NCBI RefSeq assembly: GCF_000970325.1
Contig: NZ_CP009518.1
Span: 2,108,001-2,172,000 of the forward strand
Length of the DNA: 64,000 bases
Direction of reading: 5' to 3'
Source of the DNA: Methanococcoides methylutens MM1
Lineage (GTDB): Archaea; Halobacteriota; Methanosarcinia; Methanosarcinales; Methanosarcinaceae
The notes beneath the pieces were generated by a model. The model saw only the letters and a list, made by a program, of their open reading frames with translations. It searched no databases and was not told where the DNA came from. Below are positions 53,541 through 62,311 of the stretch, one piece after another. Positions within the stretch are counted from its first letter, which is position 1; each line of letters opens with the position of its first letter. Both the position numbers and the translations under genes were made by a program.

Positions 53541-54764
53541 ATGCCTGCCTATACCGTTACCGAACTGAACAATTTTATCAAAAATATCCTGACAACCGAC
53601 CCGAAACTTAACAATATATGGGTACAGGGAGAGATATCAAATCTCACAAAGCATAGTTCAGGACATTATTATTTTACGATCAAGGATGAAAAAAGCCAGG
53701 TCAGTTGTGTCAGTTTCAGGTCTGTGAACAGGACACTTCGTTTTGAACCTGAAAGGAACATGAAGGTCCTTGTATTCGGCTCTATTGATGTATACACCAT
53801 CAGAGGACAGTACCAGTTGCGTGTGCTGGACATGCGCCCGGACGGCATAGGAGAGTTGTACAAAGCTTACGAACAACTCAAGGAGAGGCTTGAGAAGGAA
53901 GGACTCTTCGCCCCCATCCACAAGCAGTCCATCCCGAAGTTCCCGAAAAAGATCGGTGTTGCCACCTCCCCCACAGGAGCGGCGATACATGACATACTCA
54001 ATGTTATCGGACGCAGATACCCTGTCGACATCCTGCTTTCCCCGACAATAGTACAGGGAGAGAAATCCGCTGAAAGTATCGTACGGTCCATAGAACTGCT
54101 GAACAGGACCGATGTTGATGTTATTATAGCGGGACGTGGCGGAGGATCCCTTGAAGACCTCTGGTCCTTCAATGAGGAAGCGGTTGCAAGGGCGATATTC
54201 AATTCGGAAAAACCTATTGTTTCAGCAGTTGGGCATGAGACTGATTTTACCATATCTGATTTTACTGCCGACCTGCGGGCACCGACCCCATCTGCGGCTG
54301 CAGAGCTTGTGGTACCCGATAAGAAAGAGGTCAAAAGGCATATCTCGAACCTGTCCGTGAGAATGGAGAGCGAGATCGGGCACATGATCTCAGAAAGGAA
54401 GAGGCATCTTGAGCACCTTCGGGAAAAGATCGAGCCTGAACATTTCAGGGACATGCTAAGACAGGATTACCAGCACCTTGACGAGCTCACGTCAAAGCTG
54501 TCAGCATCAATTGAAAGGATCGTGGAGAACAAAACTGCGGAGCTCAGGCTTCATGCATCCAGGCTCAATTCGGTGAGCCCCCTGAACACCATAGGGAGAG
54601 GCTACAGTATAACGATATCTCCTGACAACAGGAAGATCGTCACAGAGGTTGCTGACGTAAAGGAAGAAGACGAGGTTGATGTGGTGGTCACCGATGGGAT
54701 CCTGGAATGTAATGTCAGGAAAATAAGGAGTGACAGGAAGAAATACCTGTCATTTGAGAAGTGA
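53541..54764 (+). CDS. xseA: exodeoxyribonuclease VII large subunit
   Basis: The protein of about 407 residues has an N-terminal OB fold (NIWVQGEISNLTKHSSGHYY) and a catalytic domain with SPTGAAIHDIL, GRGGGSLEDLWSFNEE and AVGHETDFTI, the family hallmarks. It digests single-stranded DNA with XseB. ATG 53541 is preferred over TTG 53526. The enzyme is mainly bacterial and found in few archaea, so it was probably acquired by transfer. xseB follows 4 bases later. Confidence 0.95.
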   Translation: MPAYTVTELNNFIKNILTTDPKLNNIWVQGEISNLTKHSSGHYYFTIKDEKSQVSCVSFRSVNRTLRFEPERNMKVLVFGSIDVYTIRGQYQLRVLDMRPDGIGELYKAYEQLKERLEKEGLFAPIHKQSIPKFPKKIGVATSPTGAAIHDILNVIGRRYPVDILLSPTIVQGEKSAESIVRSIELLNRTDVDVIIAGRGGGSLEDLWSFNEEAVARAIFNSEKPIVSAVGHETDFTISDFTADLRAPTPSAAAELVVPDKKEVKRHISNLSVRMESEIGHMISERKRHLEHLREKIEPEHFRDMLRQDYQHLDELTSKLSASIERIVENKTAELRLHASRLNSVSPLNTIGRGYSITISPDNRKIVTEVADVKEEDEVDVVVTDGILECNVRKIRSDRKKYLSFEK

Positions 54765-54768
54765 ACAT

Positions 54769-55053
54769 ATGGGAAAAGGTGAGCATATGGGAAAGACGGA
54801 CAATAATGAAGAGACCTGTGAGAATAATATTGAGGAACTTACATTCGAAGAAGCGCTTGAGGAGCTTGAGAACATTGTCGAACACCTTGAAAGAGGACAA
54901 CTGACCCTGGATGATAGCATCGACACCTTCGAGAAAGGAATGAAACTGGCACTGCTCTGCAACCGGAAAATAGAGGATTCTGAAAAGAAGATCGAGCAAC
55001 TTATCGAAAGGAACGGGAAACTTACAACAGAACCCTTCAGTGAAATGGAATGA
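54769..55053 (+). CDS. xseB: exodeoxyribonuclease VII small subunit
   Basis: The small subunit of exonuclease VII has a helical hairpin, here LTFEEALEELENIVEHLERG then LTLDDSIDTFEKGMKLA, the family signature. The protein has about 94 residues; translation may start at ATG 54769 or 54787, because both are preceded by GGTGA-like sequences and the first residues do not match the family. It follows xseA by 4 bases. Confidence 0.92.
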   Translation: MGKGEHMGKTDNNEETCENNIEELTFEEALEELENIVEHLERGQLTLDDSIDTFEKGMKLALLCNRKIEDSEKKIEQLIERNGKLTTEPFSEME

Positions 55054-55160
55054 CAGGAAAATGAAAAGGTAGAGGTAAAAGCAGGATATTCTTTTTATAC
55101 ACCTACCCTACATAAAATCAAGAAATTATAAGTAACCCTTTGTCCATATGGAAAATTACA

Positions 55161-56543
55161 ATGTCAGAAGTTCAAAATTTGTCATGCTGTATCGACGGTC
55201 TTGACGAGATCCTTGGAGGTTTCAGGAAGCCTTCGACGATACTGATCGCAGGTACAGCAGGTGTTGGCAAGACCACAATGTCCCTCCAGATGCTATCAAA
55301 TGCTGCAAAAAATGGAGAGAAGACACTATACATCCCCCTCACAACAGAGACTGCAGGGAAGGCAGAGAGACTGCATTCCATATATCCGTTCCTTGATGAG
55401 AATGTCCAGATATACCCTATAAGCAGGCCTGCAGCTGAGAAGGACCCGTTGAGCACACTGATAGACATTGGTAATGTGATCGCATCGGAAAACCCCGACC
55501 GTCTGGTCATTGATCCGATAACGCCTATTGGCTTTGGTTTTGTCGAGCAGGAGAGAAGGCGCTTCTTCTACACACTGGATTCAATGCTCAAGGAATCAAA
55601 TGCTTTTGTCATGCTCACAGGAGAACTTCTTGAAGACCAGATACATGGAAATGTTGCCAGCCATCTTACAGACGGCATCATATACCTTTCAAAAGAGAAC
55701 TCAGGATACCATACTGCCCACAAACTTAAAGTTTTGAAGATGCTTGGAATCGAGCCTGAAAGCCGGGCAATGTGTACAGCTCGTGAGTACAGTTATGATG
55801 TCAGCTCGGAAGGATTTGCAGCATACCCACGACTTATCGTTGAGAACACCGATGGCATTACAGAGACCAGGATCAAGTCAGGAATTGAGAACTTTGACCT
55901 TATGCTCCACGGAGGAATGCTCGCAGGCAATAGCATGCTTATTGCAGGTGAGCCTGGAACCGGGAAGAGCATATTCGGATGGCAGTTCCTGGTAGAAGGG
56001 CTGAAGAACGGGGAAAAGGGCATAATTGTCACATACAACGAACTTCCACAGCAGATCATACTGGAAGCAGCAAAACTGGGATGCGATCTACAGCAGTATG
56101 TTGACTCCGGTTCGCTTAAATTCATCCATTCCAACCCGGAGGACATTCATCCGGACGAGCATGCCACAAGATTAAAAGAACTTGTGGAAAGCATGGAAGC
56201 AACGAGGCTTGTTGTGGACGGACTCATTAATCTCGAGATCACTTTCCCTGATGTGATCAAGCTTCGCGGATACCTCCAGAGACTTACATCCTACCTCAAA
56301 GCAAGAGGAGTCACATCCGTCATTACAACAGAGCTGAACGCTGAGGAAAATGACAGGATCATGAGCAAGGATGCCTCTTTTATTATGGACACTCTGGTAA
56401 CGGTCAGGCAGGTTGTATACTCAAATGAGGTCAAGAGGTATATCAGGATACTCAAGTGCAAAGGATCGAAACATGCACTGAACATGCGGGAATATACAAT
56501 CACGGATACAGGAATCGATATTAACTGTGATGTAATCCGTTAA
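55161..56543 (+). CDS. double-domain KaiC-like RecA-superfamily ATPase
   Basis: The protein of 460 residues has two KaiC-type ATPase domains in tandem. The first has GTAGVGKTTM as Walker A at about residue 32; the second has AGEPGTGKSIFGW near 270. Both lie on the RecA fold. Such proteins occur widely in archaea as signal-responsive ATPases; no clock function is implied. A TATA-like AAATTATAAGT around 55125-55133 supports the ATG at 55161. The companion winged-helix gene lies on the opposite strand beyond a hairpin. Confidence 0.85.
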   Translation: MSEVQNLSCCIDGLDEILGGFRKPSTILIAGTAGVGKTTMSLQMLSNAAKNGEKTLYIPLTTETAGKAERLHSIYPFLDENVQIYPISRPAAEKDPLSTLIDIGNVIASENPDRLVIDPITPIGFGFVEQERRRFFYTLDSMLKESNAFVMLTGELLEDQIHGNVASHLTDGIIYLSKENSGYHTAHKLKVLKMLGIEPESRAMCTAREYSYDVSSEGFAAYPRLIVENTDGITETRIKSGIENFDLMLHGGMLAGNSMLIAGEPGTGKSIFGWQFLVEGLKNGEKGIIVTYNELPQQIILEAAKLGCDLQQYVDSGSLKFIHSNPEDIHPDEHATRLKELVESMEATRLVVDGLINLEITFPDVIKLRGYLQRLTSYLKARGVTSVITTELNAEENDRIMSKDASFIMDTLVTVRQVVYSNEVKRYIRILKCKGSKHALNMREYTITDTGIDINCDVIR

Positions 56544-56574
56544 AGGATAAAACGATTCTTTTAAAAAAAGTAAG

Positions 56575-56594
56575 AGAAAGCTGAATAGCTTTCT
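56575..56594. terminator. hairpin between convergent genes
   Basis: An 8-base stem AGAAAGCT/AGCTTTCT with a 4-base loop lies between the KaiC-like gene and the convergent winged-helix gene, and AT-rich tracts flank it on the left. It could end transcripts from both sides. Confidence 0.45.
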
Positions 56595-56618
56595 GTCAGA
56601 TCAGATATATGATCCACA

Positions 56619-56858
56619 TTATATCGCGTGAATTGAACGCTCAATGCTCATTCCAAGATCTGTGAGGTCGTATACTCCACTTTTTTCACTCAGCAGTTCT
56701 TTTTCAACAAGCTCGGCAAGTATCCTGTCAACAGATGGTTTTACCACGTGCATGTTCTTTGCAATGCGTGCTGCATCCATCTCCCCTTTGGATCCAAGAA
56801 GAGCCAGTAGTTTCTGCCGGTTCTTGTTACCGGTTACAAATCCCATTAATTCATCCAT
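56619..56858 (-). CDS. winged-helix transcriptional regulator, small
   Basis: This 79-residue protein is a single winged helix-turn-helix. The recognition region (IAKNMHVVKPSVDRILAEL) and the following beta wing (LLSEKSGVYDLTDLG) are typical of archaeal regulators of the ArsR/MarR-like superfamily. It has no ligand domain. Target genes are unknown. The upstream region has no gene for about 175 bases before the SRP RNA. Confidence 0.8.
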   Translation of the reverse strand: MDELMGFVTGNKNRQKLLALLGSKGEMDAARIAKNMHVVKPSVDRILAELVEKELLSEKSGVYDLTDLGMSIERSIHAI

Positions 56859-57034
56859 GATATCACCATAACAGTATACGGCGTTACATTATATAGTCAT
56901 TTACTCACCCGACCTTGATACCATTTAATCTTTTGTGATCGTAGTGACATAGTTGAGAACAATATGACCCATATCAACCCAATTAATTCCCCTCAAAGAG
57001 GAATACTTTTATTACCTGTAATGCATATGTATGC

Positions 57035-57355
57035 CTTGACGGGCTAGTCTGGGTAGGCCGGCGTTACCTGTAACCCGAAATCGCCGATATGCGGGAGACG
57101 AAGCCAAAAGAAGTTGTTCTGATCATTTCCAAACCTGTGATCTCAACTGCGAAGCCCCGTCCTGCTTGGATGGTGTTGGTAGAAGGACTAATTGGAGAAT
57201 TGGCCCTCTTATCTTCATCGTGGGAACCAGTCGAGGCCCGGAAGGGAGCAGACCTACCATGGACACTTGTCGCTTGTAGGGCTGCGGGGTGGAGGCGAGG
57301 TCTCAGATCATTTGGTTGTGTGAGGGACAGCAACTCACGGCGTGCCCGTCACTTT
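57035..57355 (+). ncRNA. ffs: signal recognition particle RNA (7S)
   Basis: The 320-base stretch is an archaeal SRP RNA. Helix 8 carries the diagnostic GGCCCGGAAGGGAGCAGAC (57234-57252) that binds SRP54. The ends pair through TGACGGGC (57037-57044) and GCCCGTCA (57344-57351), which form the archaeal closing helix 1. It belongs to the particle that guides membrane proteins to the translocon. Exact ends were set from these pairings and are approximate. Confidence 0.92.
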
Positions 57356-57423
57356 AAACGAAAAGCATTAAATATTGCTATTGCCATTTAGGAGCACGCA
57401 TGGCAAGGACATGCTGACACGAT

Positions 57424-57508
57424 GACGAGATAGCCAAGCCCGGTATGGCGCAGGATTGCTAATCCTGTGGTGCTTTGCGCCTCGGGGGTTCGAATCCCCC
57501 TCTCGTCG
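57424..57508 (+). tRNA. tRNA-Ser (anticodon GCT)
   Basis: The acceptor GACGAGA (57424-57430) pairs with TCTCGTC (57501-57507), followed by G and no encoded CCA. The anticodon arm CAGGA-TTGCTAA-TCCTG places GCT at 57458-57460. A long variable arm makes it a class II tRNA, as expected of serine. The T arm GGGGGTTCGAATCCCCC is standard. Confidence 0.96.
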
Positions 57509-57576
57509 CTTTTTTATACATCATTATTCACATATTGGAACATATAATCAGAATATAACCATTGCAGGCGATTATC

Positions 57577-57822
57577 ATGCCAAAAACAAAACCAATGATC
57601 ACCGTACTCAGTGAAATGCCAGCAAAAAGTGAATTCGCCGAACAGGCACCCAGTGCATGCGGCGGCTGTTCAGGCGGCACATGCGGAGCTTTCGGCATCA
57701 GAGCAGGATCTGAAAAAGATGTTGTGATCAGGAACCTCATGATCTTTGCGATCATGGGTCTTGGAATGCTTCTTGCAGCATACCTTATTGTGAAGCTCCT
57801 GAACCTCGTTACAGGAAATTAA
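57577..57822 (+). CDS. small cysteine-rich single-pass membrane protein
   Basis: This protein of 81 residues begins with a soluble region that has three cysteines in ACGGCSGGTCG (about residues 28-38) and ends with one membrane segment (LMIFAIMGLGMLLAAYLIV) and a short tail. The Cys motif could hold zinc or a cluster. No family comes to mind. TATA-like AT-rich sequence lies just upstream of the ATG 57577. Its stop overlaps that of the RNase P protein gene by 4 bases on the other strand. Confidence 0.7.
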   Translation: MPKTKPMITVLSEMPAKSEFAEQAPSACGGCSGGTCGAFGIRAGSEKDVVIRNLMIFAIMGLGMLLAAYLIVKLLNLVTGN

Positions 57823-58148
57823 GCTATTTTATTTTCGGATTTGTACGGGTAGCGCATTTCTTTCCCGCATTTAAGGCAGGTTATCGTCATGTACCTGCCA
57901 TGAAGCCTTATCCTGGAACTGCTGCCCGGGACAAGAAAAGAGTGGCAATCCTTGCAGATCCTGCGCTTCAGGTAAGAAGGAAGCCTTACTCGATATCGCA
58001 TTCCGATACGTCTTGCCAGAGCTACATAGCGGTCACTCCTTTGCGGACTGGAGCCATAGTTCTCCTCTGCAAGCCTGAAAAGGTACTCGATCCTCTGGAT
58101 CGCAATATCCTTTATCAGGTTCTTTTGGTTCTTTTTTTTTCGTGCCAT
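57819..58148 (-). CDS. rnp4: RNase P protein component 4 (Rpp21/Rpr2)
   Basis: The protein of 109 residues has the zinc-binding cysteines of RNase P component 4 (RRICKDCHSFLVPG and ITCLKCGKEMRYP) and the N-terminal basic helix pattern of Rpp21. It is a protein subunit of the ribozyme that cuts tRNA 5' leaders. The start at ATG 58148 gives MARKKKNQ, as in relatives; the upstream codon at 58190 lies inside the next gene. Confidence 0.93.
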   Translation of the reverse strand: MARKKKNQKNLIKDIAIQRIEYLFRLAEENYGSSPQRSDRYVALARRIGMRYRVRLPSYLKRRICKDCHSFLVPGSSSRIRLHGRYMTITCLKCGKEMRYPYKSENKIA

Positions 58149-58183
58149 ACAAGAATACCTATGAGTATTACACATCACCCTAC

Positions 58184-58849
58184 TTAACAATCCTGCAGAA
58201 TGATCACTTCTATATCAGGGGCCTTTTCGTTCACAAGTTCCTTAAACCTTTGCGGGTCAGCTTCAGTTCCCTCCACGCAACCATAATGCATTGGGATCGC
58301 GATCTTAGGGCCAATAAGCACAGCAGCATCGGCTGCTTCTTCTTCATTCATAGTATAGGGCTCACTTATAGGAAGAAGTGCAACATCTGCTTTCAGATCC
58401 TTCATCTCAGGAATGAGATCCGTATCCCCCGCATGATATATCCTTATGCCATCAAGCTCCACAATGTAACCCACACCCTCCCCACGAGGATGGTTCGGCT
58501 TCTCAAGATTGTATGCAGGTACCACCTCAATATTGACACCTTTTATCGAAAGCTCACCGGTAAGCAGATCGCCTTCAAGAACCCTCCTGGCATCTCCCTT
58601 GAACTGTAAGCTCACATTCTCAGGGATGAGGGTCGTAGTAGTGCCCCCTCGAACCGTTCTTATGGATTCAGGGTTACAATGATCAAAATGTTCGTGAGTC
58701 AGCAGAATAATATCCGCATCACCATCATAACCCAGACCATCGGGTAGCACATAAGGATCTATGAATACAACCTTTCCCTGCCCTTTCAATAAAAATCCGG
58801 CATGACCAAGCCACTCTATGAGGACATTGCCAACCTGTGTACTTCTCAT
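58184..58849 (-). CDS. metallo-beta-lactamase-fold metal-dependent hydrolase (UPF0173)
   Basis: The 221-residue protein has the MBL-fold motifs: a first metal site LLTHEHFDHCNP, a central YHAGDTDLIPEM, and a last His in IPMHYGCVEG. This order fits the UPF0173 family of uncharacterised metal-dependent hydrolases. The substrate is unknown. It lies 35 bases upstream of RNase P component 4 on the same strand and may share its transcript. Confidence 0.88.
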   Translation of the reverse strand: MRSTQVGNVLIEWLGHAGFLLKGQGKVVFIDPYVLPDGLGYDGDADIILLTHEHFDHCNPESIRTVRGGTTTTLIPENVSLQFKGDARRVLEGDLLTGELSIKGVNIEVVPAYNLEKPNHPRGEGVGYIVELDGIRIYHAGDTDLIPEMKDLKADVALLPISEPYTMNEEEAADAAVLIGPKIAIPMHYGCVEGTEADPQRFKELVNEKAPDIEVIILQDC

Positions 58850-59004
58850 GATATGATCTCCTTAAATTCCATCGCATCTGTGCGATTTTATCCTAGCCTG
58901 AATATGAGAACAACCCGATGTGTTTTAAAACTGCCGAATTCTTTTACAGGAATTATACACCAGATGAGGTAACCGCGTAATTTTTTATAGAAATGCTAGA
59001 TAAT

Positions 59005-59046
59005 CTTTATATAGAAAGGGGTATTGTATATACAACAAGGAGTTGT
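59005..59046 (+). promoter_or_regulatory. promoter and dyad before the DUF1699 gene
   Basis: CTTTATATAG (59005-59014) is a strong TATA-like sequence. At the predicted start site lies an inverted repeat ACAAC-AAGGA-GTTGT (59032-59046). It could be an operator or the first hairpin of a 75-base leader. The rest of 58850-59110 has no gene. Confidence 0.4.
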
Positions 59047-59110
59047 GTGTAAATATATTTGAAAATGGGTTTTAGAATATTTACATACTCTAAAAAAGGA
59101 AGTGACAAAA

Positions 59111-59506
59111 ATGAAGATCAGAGTTGTAAGTTCAAAAGAGGAGATCCAGTCTCTTAGCGAAAACGAAGAGATAGTGCACCTTGCATTCAGACCATCAAAC
59201 ACAGACATCTTCTCATTAGTTGTAAAATGCCCCAGTGTTAAAGCACTGCACATCCCAAGCTCATACAAGAAGACAATATCAAAGTCTGCAAAGATGTACC
59301 TTGAGATGCAGGGAATCGACCTTCTCGAAGGCGATGTATGGGGTCACAGAAAAGACATCAACGAATACTCTGAAGTTTCACAGAGCGTCTACGACCGCAT
59401 AAAGGATTACAGGAACGAGGGACTCTCTGAAGACGAGATCAATGAGAAAATGGTCAGAGAAACAAGACTCAGCCCTGATTTCATCGATTTCCTGATGAAG
59501 CAGTAA
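59111..59506 (+). CDS. DUF1699 family protein
   Basis: This 131-residue protein matches DUF1699, a family that I know from Methanosarcinales. Recognisable parts are RVVSSKEEIQSLSENEEIVHLAFRPSN with LVVKCPSVKALHIPSSYK, and a C-terminal SVYDRIKDYRNEGLSEDEI that resembles a short helix-turn. No function is established. The start is ATG 59111, behind GGAAG. A terminator follows at 59549. Confidence 0.8.
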   Translation: MKIRVVSSKEEIQSLSENEEIVHLAFRPSNTDIFSLVVKCPSVKALHIPSSYKKTISKSAKMYLEMQGIDLLEGDVWGHRKDINEYSEVSQSVYDRIKDYRNEGLSEDEINEKMVRETRLSPDFIDFLMKQ

Positions 59507-59548
59507 TACTATTAAACTTAAAAAACGAGAAAAAGCTGAAAAACGAAA

Positions 59549-59590
59549 GAGGCTGGCTGGTAAAAGACAGCCTCACCCCACCTTTTTTAA
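59549..59590. terminator. terminator between convergent genes
   Basis: A 7-base stem GAGGCTG/CAGCCTC (59549-59555 and 59568-59574) with a 12-base loop is followed by a T run at 59583-59588. It ends the DUF1699 transcript. Confidence 0.6.
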
Positions 59591-59615
59591 TACGGTACTA
59601 TCTTTTTTATCCGAT

Positions 59616-60035
59616 TTAATCCCCAACGACCTGAACGACCAGTTTACGGGAACGTGGCCTGTTATCCAGATCGATAAAAATGATCTGCTGCCAGGTACCA
59701 AGAAGTAGATTGCCGTCGATCAACGGGAAAGATTCACTCTGGCCCAGAAGGGATGCACGCACATGCGAATGGCCATTCCCATCATGCCATCGTTCATTGT
59801 GCTTATATTCAATGTCCCGGGGTGCAATGCGTTCAAGTGCATGCTGCAGGTCATGGATAAGTCCGGGTTCATACTCAAGGGTCGTCACTGCAACTGTGGA
59901 ACCTGTCGCAAAAACGGCAACAATGCCATTTTCAATACCGCAACCATCCACCACACCCATAACATCGTCAGTTATATCGATGATATGTGAATCGCCTTTT
60001 GTTTCGTATTCCAGATATCCTGTGTGAACCGACAT
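59616..60035 (-). CDS. YjbQ family protein (UPF0047)
   Basis: This protein of 139 residues has the YjbQ motifs: a TEY-like strand with DSHIIDITDDV, then FATGSTVAVTTLEYEPGL, a HERWHDGNGHSHVRASLLG metal site and NRPRSRKLVVQVVGD. Some members act as secondary thiamine-phosphate synthase. A different substrate is possible here. ATG 60035 is likely, though ATG 60044 cannot be excluded. Confidence 0.9.
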   Translation of the reverse strand: MSVHTGYLEYETKGDSHIIDITDDVMGVVDGCGIENGIVAVFATGSTVAVTTLEYEPGLIHDLQHALERIAPRDIEYKHNERWHDGNGHSHVRASLLGQSESFPLIDGNLLLGTWQQIIFIDLDNRPRSRKLVVQVVGD

Positions 60036-60116
60036 GATAACCATCACTTAAATAATAACTTGCCCAGGTCACCTTTTTAGATGAATGGGCGAATAGGTGA
60101 ATGAATTAGTGAATGT

Positions 60117-60296
60117 TTAGTCCATACGTGTGATCTGGATGCCGGCAAATGAAACAGCCAGTACGAATAGCACGAGAGCTCCTGTAAAACCATAACCCTG
60201 CGGTTCGATCCCGGTGCGATGTACCAGTATGAGCAGTACAATGAACATGAGCACAGAACTTATGCCCAGAACGATCTCCATTGTTTTCTTTTCCAT
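60117..60296 (-). CDS. 59-residue double-membrane-segment protein
   Basis: A 59-codon frame encodes two hydrophobic segments (IVLGISSVLMFIVLLILV and TGALVLFVLAVSFAGI) joined by a short polar loop with HRTGIEPQGYG. The charged start MEKKTME and positive end agree with a small membrane protein. No family is known to me. It is too short for most automatic gene calls. The opposite strand in this interval has only a weak unrelated frame. Confidence 0.55.
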   Translation of the reverse strand: MEKKTMEIVLGISSVLMFIVLLILVHRTGIEPQGYGFTGALVLFVLAVSFAGIQITRMD

Positions 60297-60399
60297 GATA
60301 TCTTAAATTACACCAGTGATACATCAATGTACCGGCTGAGAGAACAACATTTTAAAGATGACAATAGTATCTAAATGAAAAGACGTAATAGGTTATGAT

Positions 60400-60900
60400 A
60401 TGACAGATTTCGAAAGGGAGCTTGTACACTCATTCAACACTTTTTTTGAAGAGAACAACGTCAGGGGGATAGCTCATCGCCTCAAACAACACCGATTCAC
60501 ACCACAATTCCTGGACGTCCTGGTAGATTCCCTGAACCCGGATTACTATATCGGAATAGAATGTAAGAGCATATCAGTTGAAAAGGGTGCCAATGCCCTA
60601 TATTTCACCCAGCATTTCACAGTTGACAAGAACGGGGCACACCAGATAGACCGTATATCTGATTTTTTGAGAAGGTCCGGAAGGACCGGATTCCTGGCAG
60701 TCGAACTGAGAATGGGCACAGGTTGCGCAAGAAAGGCCCACATCATCCCATGGGATGAACTCTACAACAGGTTCCATGACGAAACATCCCGCAAATACAC
60801 GATAGAAGAGATACAGACATATCCACTCATCGAACGCAAAGGCGGCCATTACCTTATCGAGCCTGTGAAATGGAGAGGCGGAGCGAGGCTAATAGAATAA
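60400..60900 (+). CDS. Hjc-like PD-(D/E)XK nuclease
   Basis: The 166-residue protein has the archaeal Holliday-junction-resolvase-like motif: FERELVHSFNTFFEE at the start, PDYYIGIECKSIS with the Asp and Glu-x-Lys of the nuclease core, and HQIDRISDFLRRSGRTGFLAVEL, as in Hjc. Its exact substrate is not certain. It lies 22 bases before the RecJ-like gene on the same strand, which favours a DNA repair or recombination role. Confidence 0.75.
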   Translation: MTDFERELVHSFNTFFEENNVRGIAHRLKQHRFTPQFLDVLVDSLNPDYYIGIECKSISVEKGANALYFTQHFTVDKNGAHQIDRISDFLRRSGRTGFLAVELRMGTGCARKAHIIPWDELYNRFHDETSRKYTIEEIQTYPLIERKGGHYLIEPVKWRGGARLIE

Positions 60901-60922
60901 TACTTATTGGTGGAGTTCACAA

Positions 60923-62311
60923 ATGATAGAAAAAATAAAACAGATAAAAGCAAAAGCTTTAAGCTGTTCATCTGAAATACAGAAATACGAGTCTGTATAT
61001 GTGGTGTCCCACATAGATGCTGACGGCCTCACATCAGCAGGGATAATCGGCAAAGCCCTTGAGAGGGCAGGGATCGAGCACACCATACATTTTATCAAGC
61101 AGCTTGACGAGGTAGAGATAGAGAACATCGCCAACAAAAACCCGGAGCTTGCCATCTTCACTGACCTGGGGAGCGGAATGATAGAATCCCTGAACTCACA
61201 TGGCATCAACTCCGTGATATCAGACCACCACCAACCAAGGGGAGAACTGGAGAACCACCTGAACCCCCACCTTTTCGGATTCAATGGTTCATACGAGCTA
61301 AGCGGCTCCGGAATGACCTATATGCTTGCAAATGCCCTGGGAGACAACAGGGACCTTGCCGATCTTGCCATCGTCGGGGCCATAGGTGACCTCCAGCATT
61401 TGAAAAAGGGACAACTCACAGGCATCAACCGCTACATTCTCGAAGAAGGTGCAAAGGAAGGCAACCTGCATTACGAGAAGGACATAATGCTCTTTGGAAA
61501 ACAGACACGTCCCGTATTCAAACTTCTCCAGTTCGCATCCGACCCATACCTCCCCGGACTTACCGGAAATGAGGATGCATGCATCGGATTCCTCCATGAC
61601 CTGGGAATACGCTTCAGCAGGGATGAGCGCTGGAGGAGATGGATAGACCTTGAACAGAATGACAAGCAGAAGATCGTCTCGGCACTGATACAGTATTCCC
61701 TCCGCTCAGGCCTGCCACCTTATAAGATCGAGAGGCTTATCGGAGAGGTCTACCTTCTCATGAATGAAAAAGAAGGCACGGAAATGAGGGATGCTTCGGA
61801 ATATTCCACCCTGCTCAACGCCACAGCGCGCTACGGGCATGCTGACATCGGGCTGGCAGTCTGCATGGGAGACCGCGGCGAAGCTTACGAATCAGCCCGC
61901 CAATTGTTAAGTGAGCATCGGCAGAACCTTGTTAACGGACTCATGTTCGTCAAGGAGAACGGCATAACCGAGATGAAGAACCTGCAGTACTTCGATGCGG
62001 GCTCAAGTATAATGGAAACCATTGTCGGGATCATTGCAGGAATGAGCACATCGGTTGTTGGGAACAGATCCCTCCCGATAATAGCCTTTGCAGATGCAAA
62101 GGATGGTGTCAAGGTCTCGGCGCGCGGCACACAGGACCTGATCAGGAAAGGGCTTAACCTCTCCGAGGCCATGGCGGTCAGTACTGCAGAGGTCGGTGGT
62201 GCAGGAGGAGGCCACGATATTGCGGCAGGTGCCACTATCCCATTCGATGCAAAAGAAAAGTTCCTTCAAAAGCTGGATTCTGTTTTAGGAGAGCAATTGC
62301 GGAAAAAATGA
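60923..62311 (+). CDS. RecJ-like DHH-family nuclease
   Basis: The 462-residue protein has the DHH phosphoesterase motifs: HIDADGLTSAGIIG (motif I), LAIFTDLGSG (II), SDHHQPRGE (III) and LAIVGAIGDLQHL (IV). A C-terminal DHHA1 domain ends with GGAGGGHDIAAGATIP. It is a single-strand-specific 5'-3' or 3'-5' exonuclease of the RecJ/GAN class, at work in repair or lagging-strand synthesis. The Shine-Dalgarno GGTGGAG lies seven bases before the start. It is likely co-transcribed with the Hjc-like gene. Confidence 0.9.
   Translation: MIEKIKQIKAKALSCSSEIQKYESVYVVSHIDADGLTSAGIIGKALERAGIEHTIHFIKQLDEVEIENIANKNPELAIFTDLGSGMIESLNSHGINSVISDHHQPRGELENHLNPHLFGFNGSYELSGSGMTYMLANALGDNRDLADLAIVGAIGDLQHLKKGQLTGINRYILEEGAKEGNLHYEKDIMLFGKQTRPVFKLLQFASDPYLPGLTGNEDACIGFLHDLGIRFSRDERWRRWIDLEQNDKQKIVSALIQYSLRSGLPPYKIERLIGEVYLLMNEKEGTEMRDASEYSTLLNATARYGHADIGLAVCMGDRGEAYESARQLLSEHRQNLVNGLMFVKENGITEMKNLQYFDAGSSIMETIVGIIAGMSTSVVGNRSLPIIAFADAKDGVKVSARGTQDLIRKGLNLSEAMAVSTAEVGGAGGGHDIAAGATIPFDAKEKFLQKLDSVLGEQLRKK

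Noticed and set aside
56859..57034. gene between the winged-helix regulator and SRP RNA
   Set aside because: No frame with a start, ribosome site or family match is present. The sequence looks like promoters for both neighbours.
57089..57391. 100-codon frame inside the SRP RNA
   Set aside because: The interval has the helix 8 motif and paired ends of SRP RNA, so the frame is chance.
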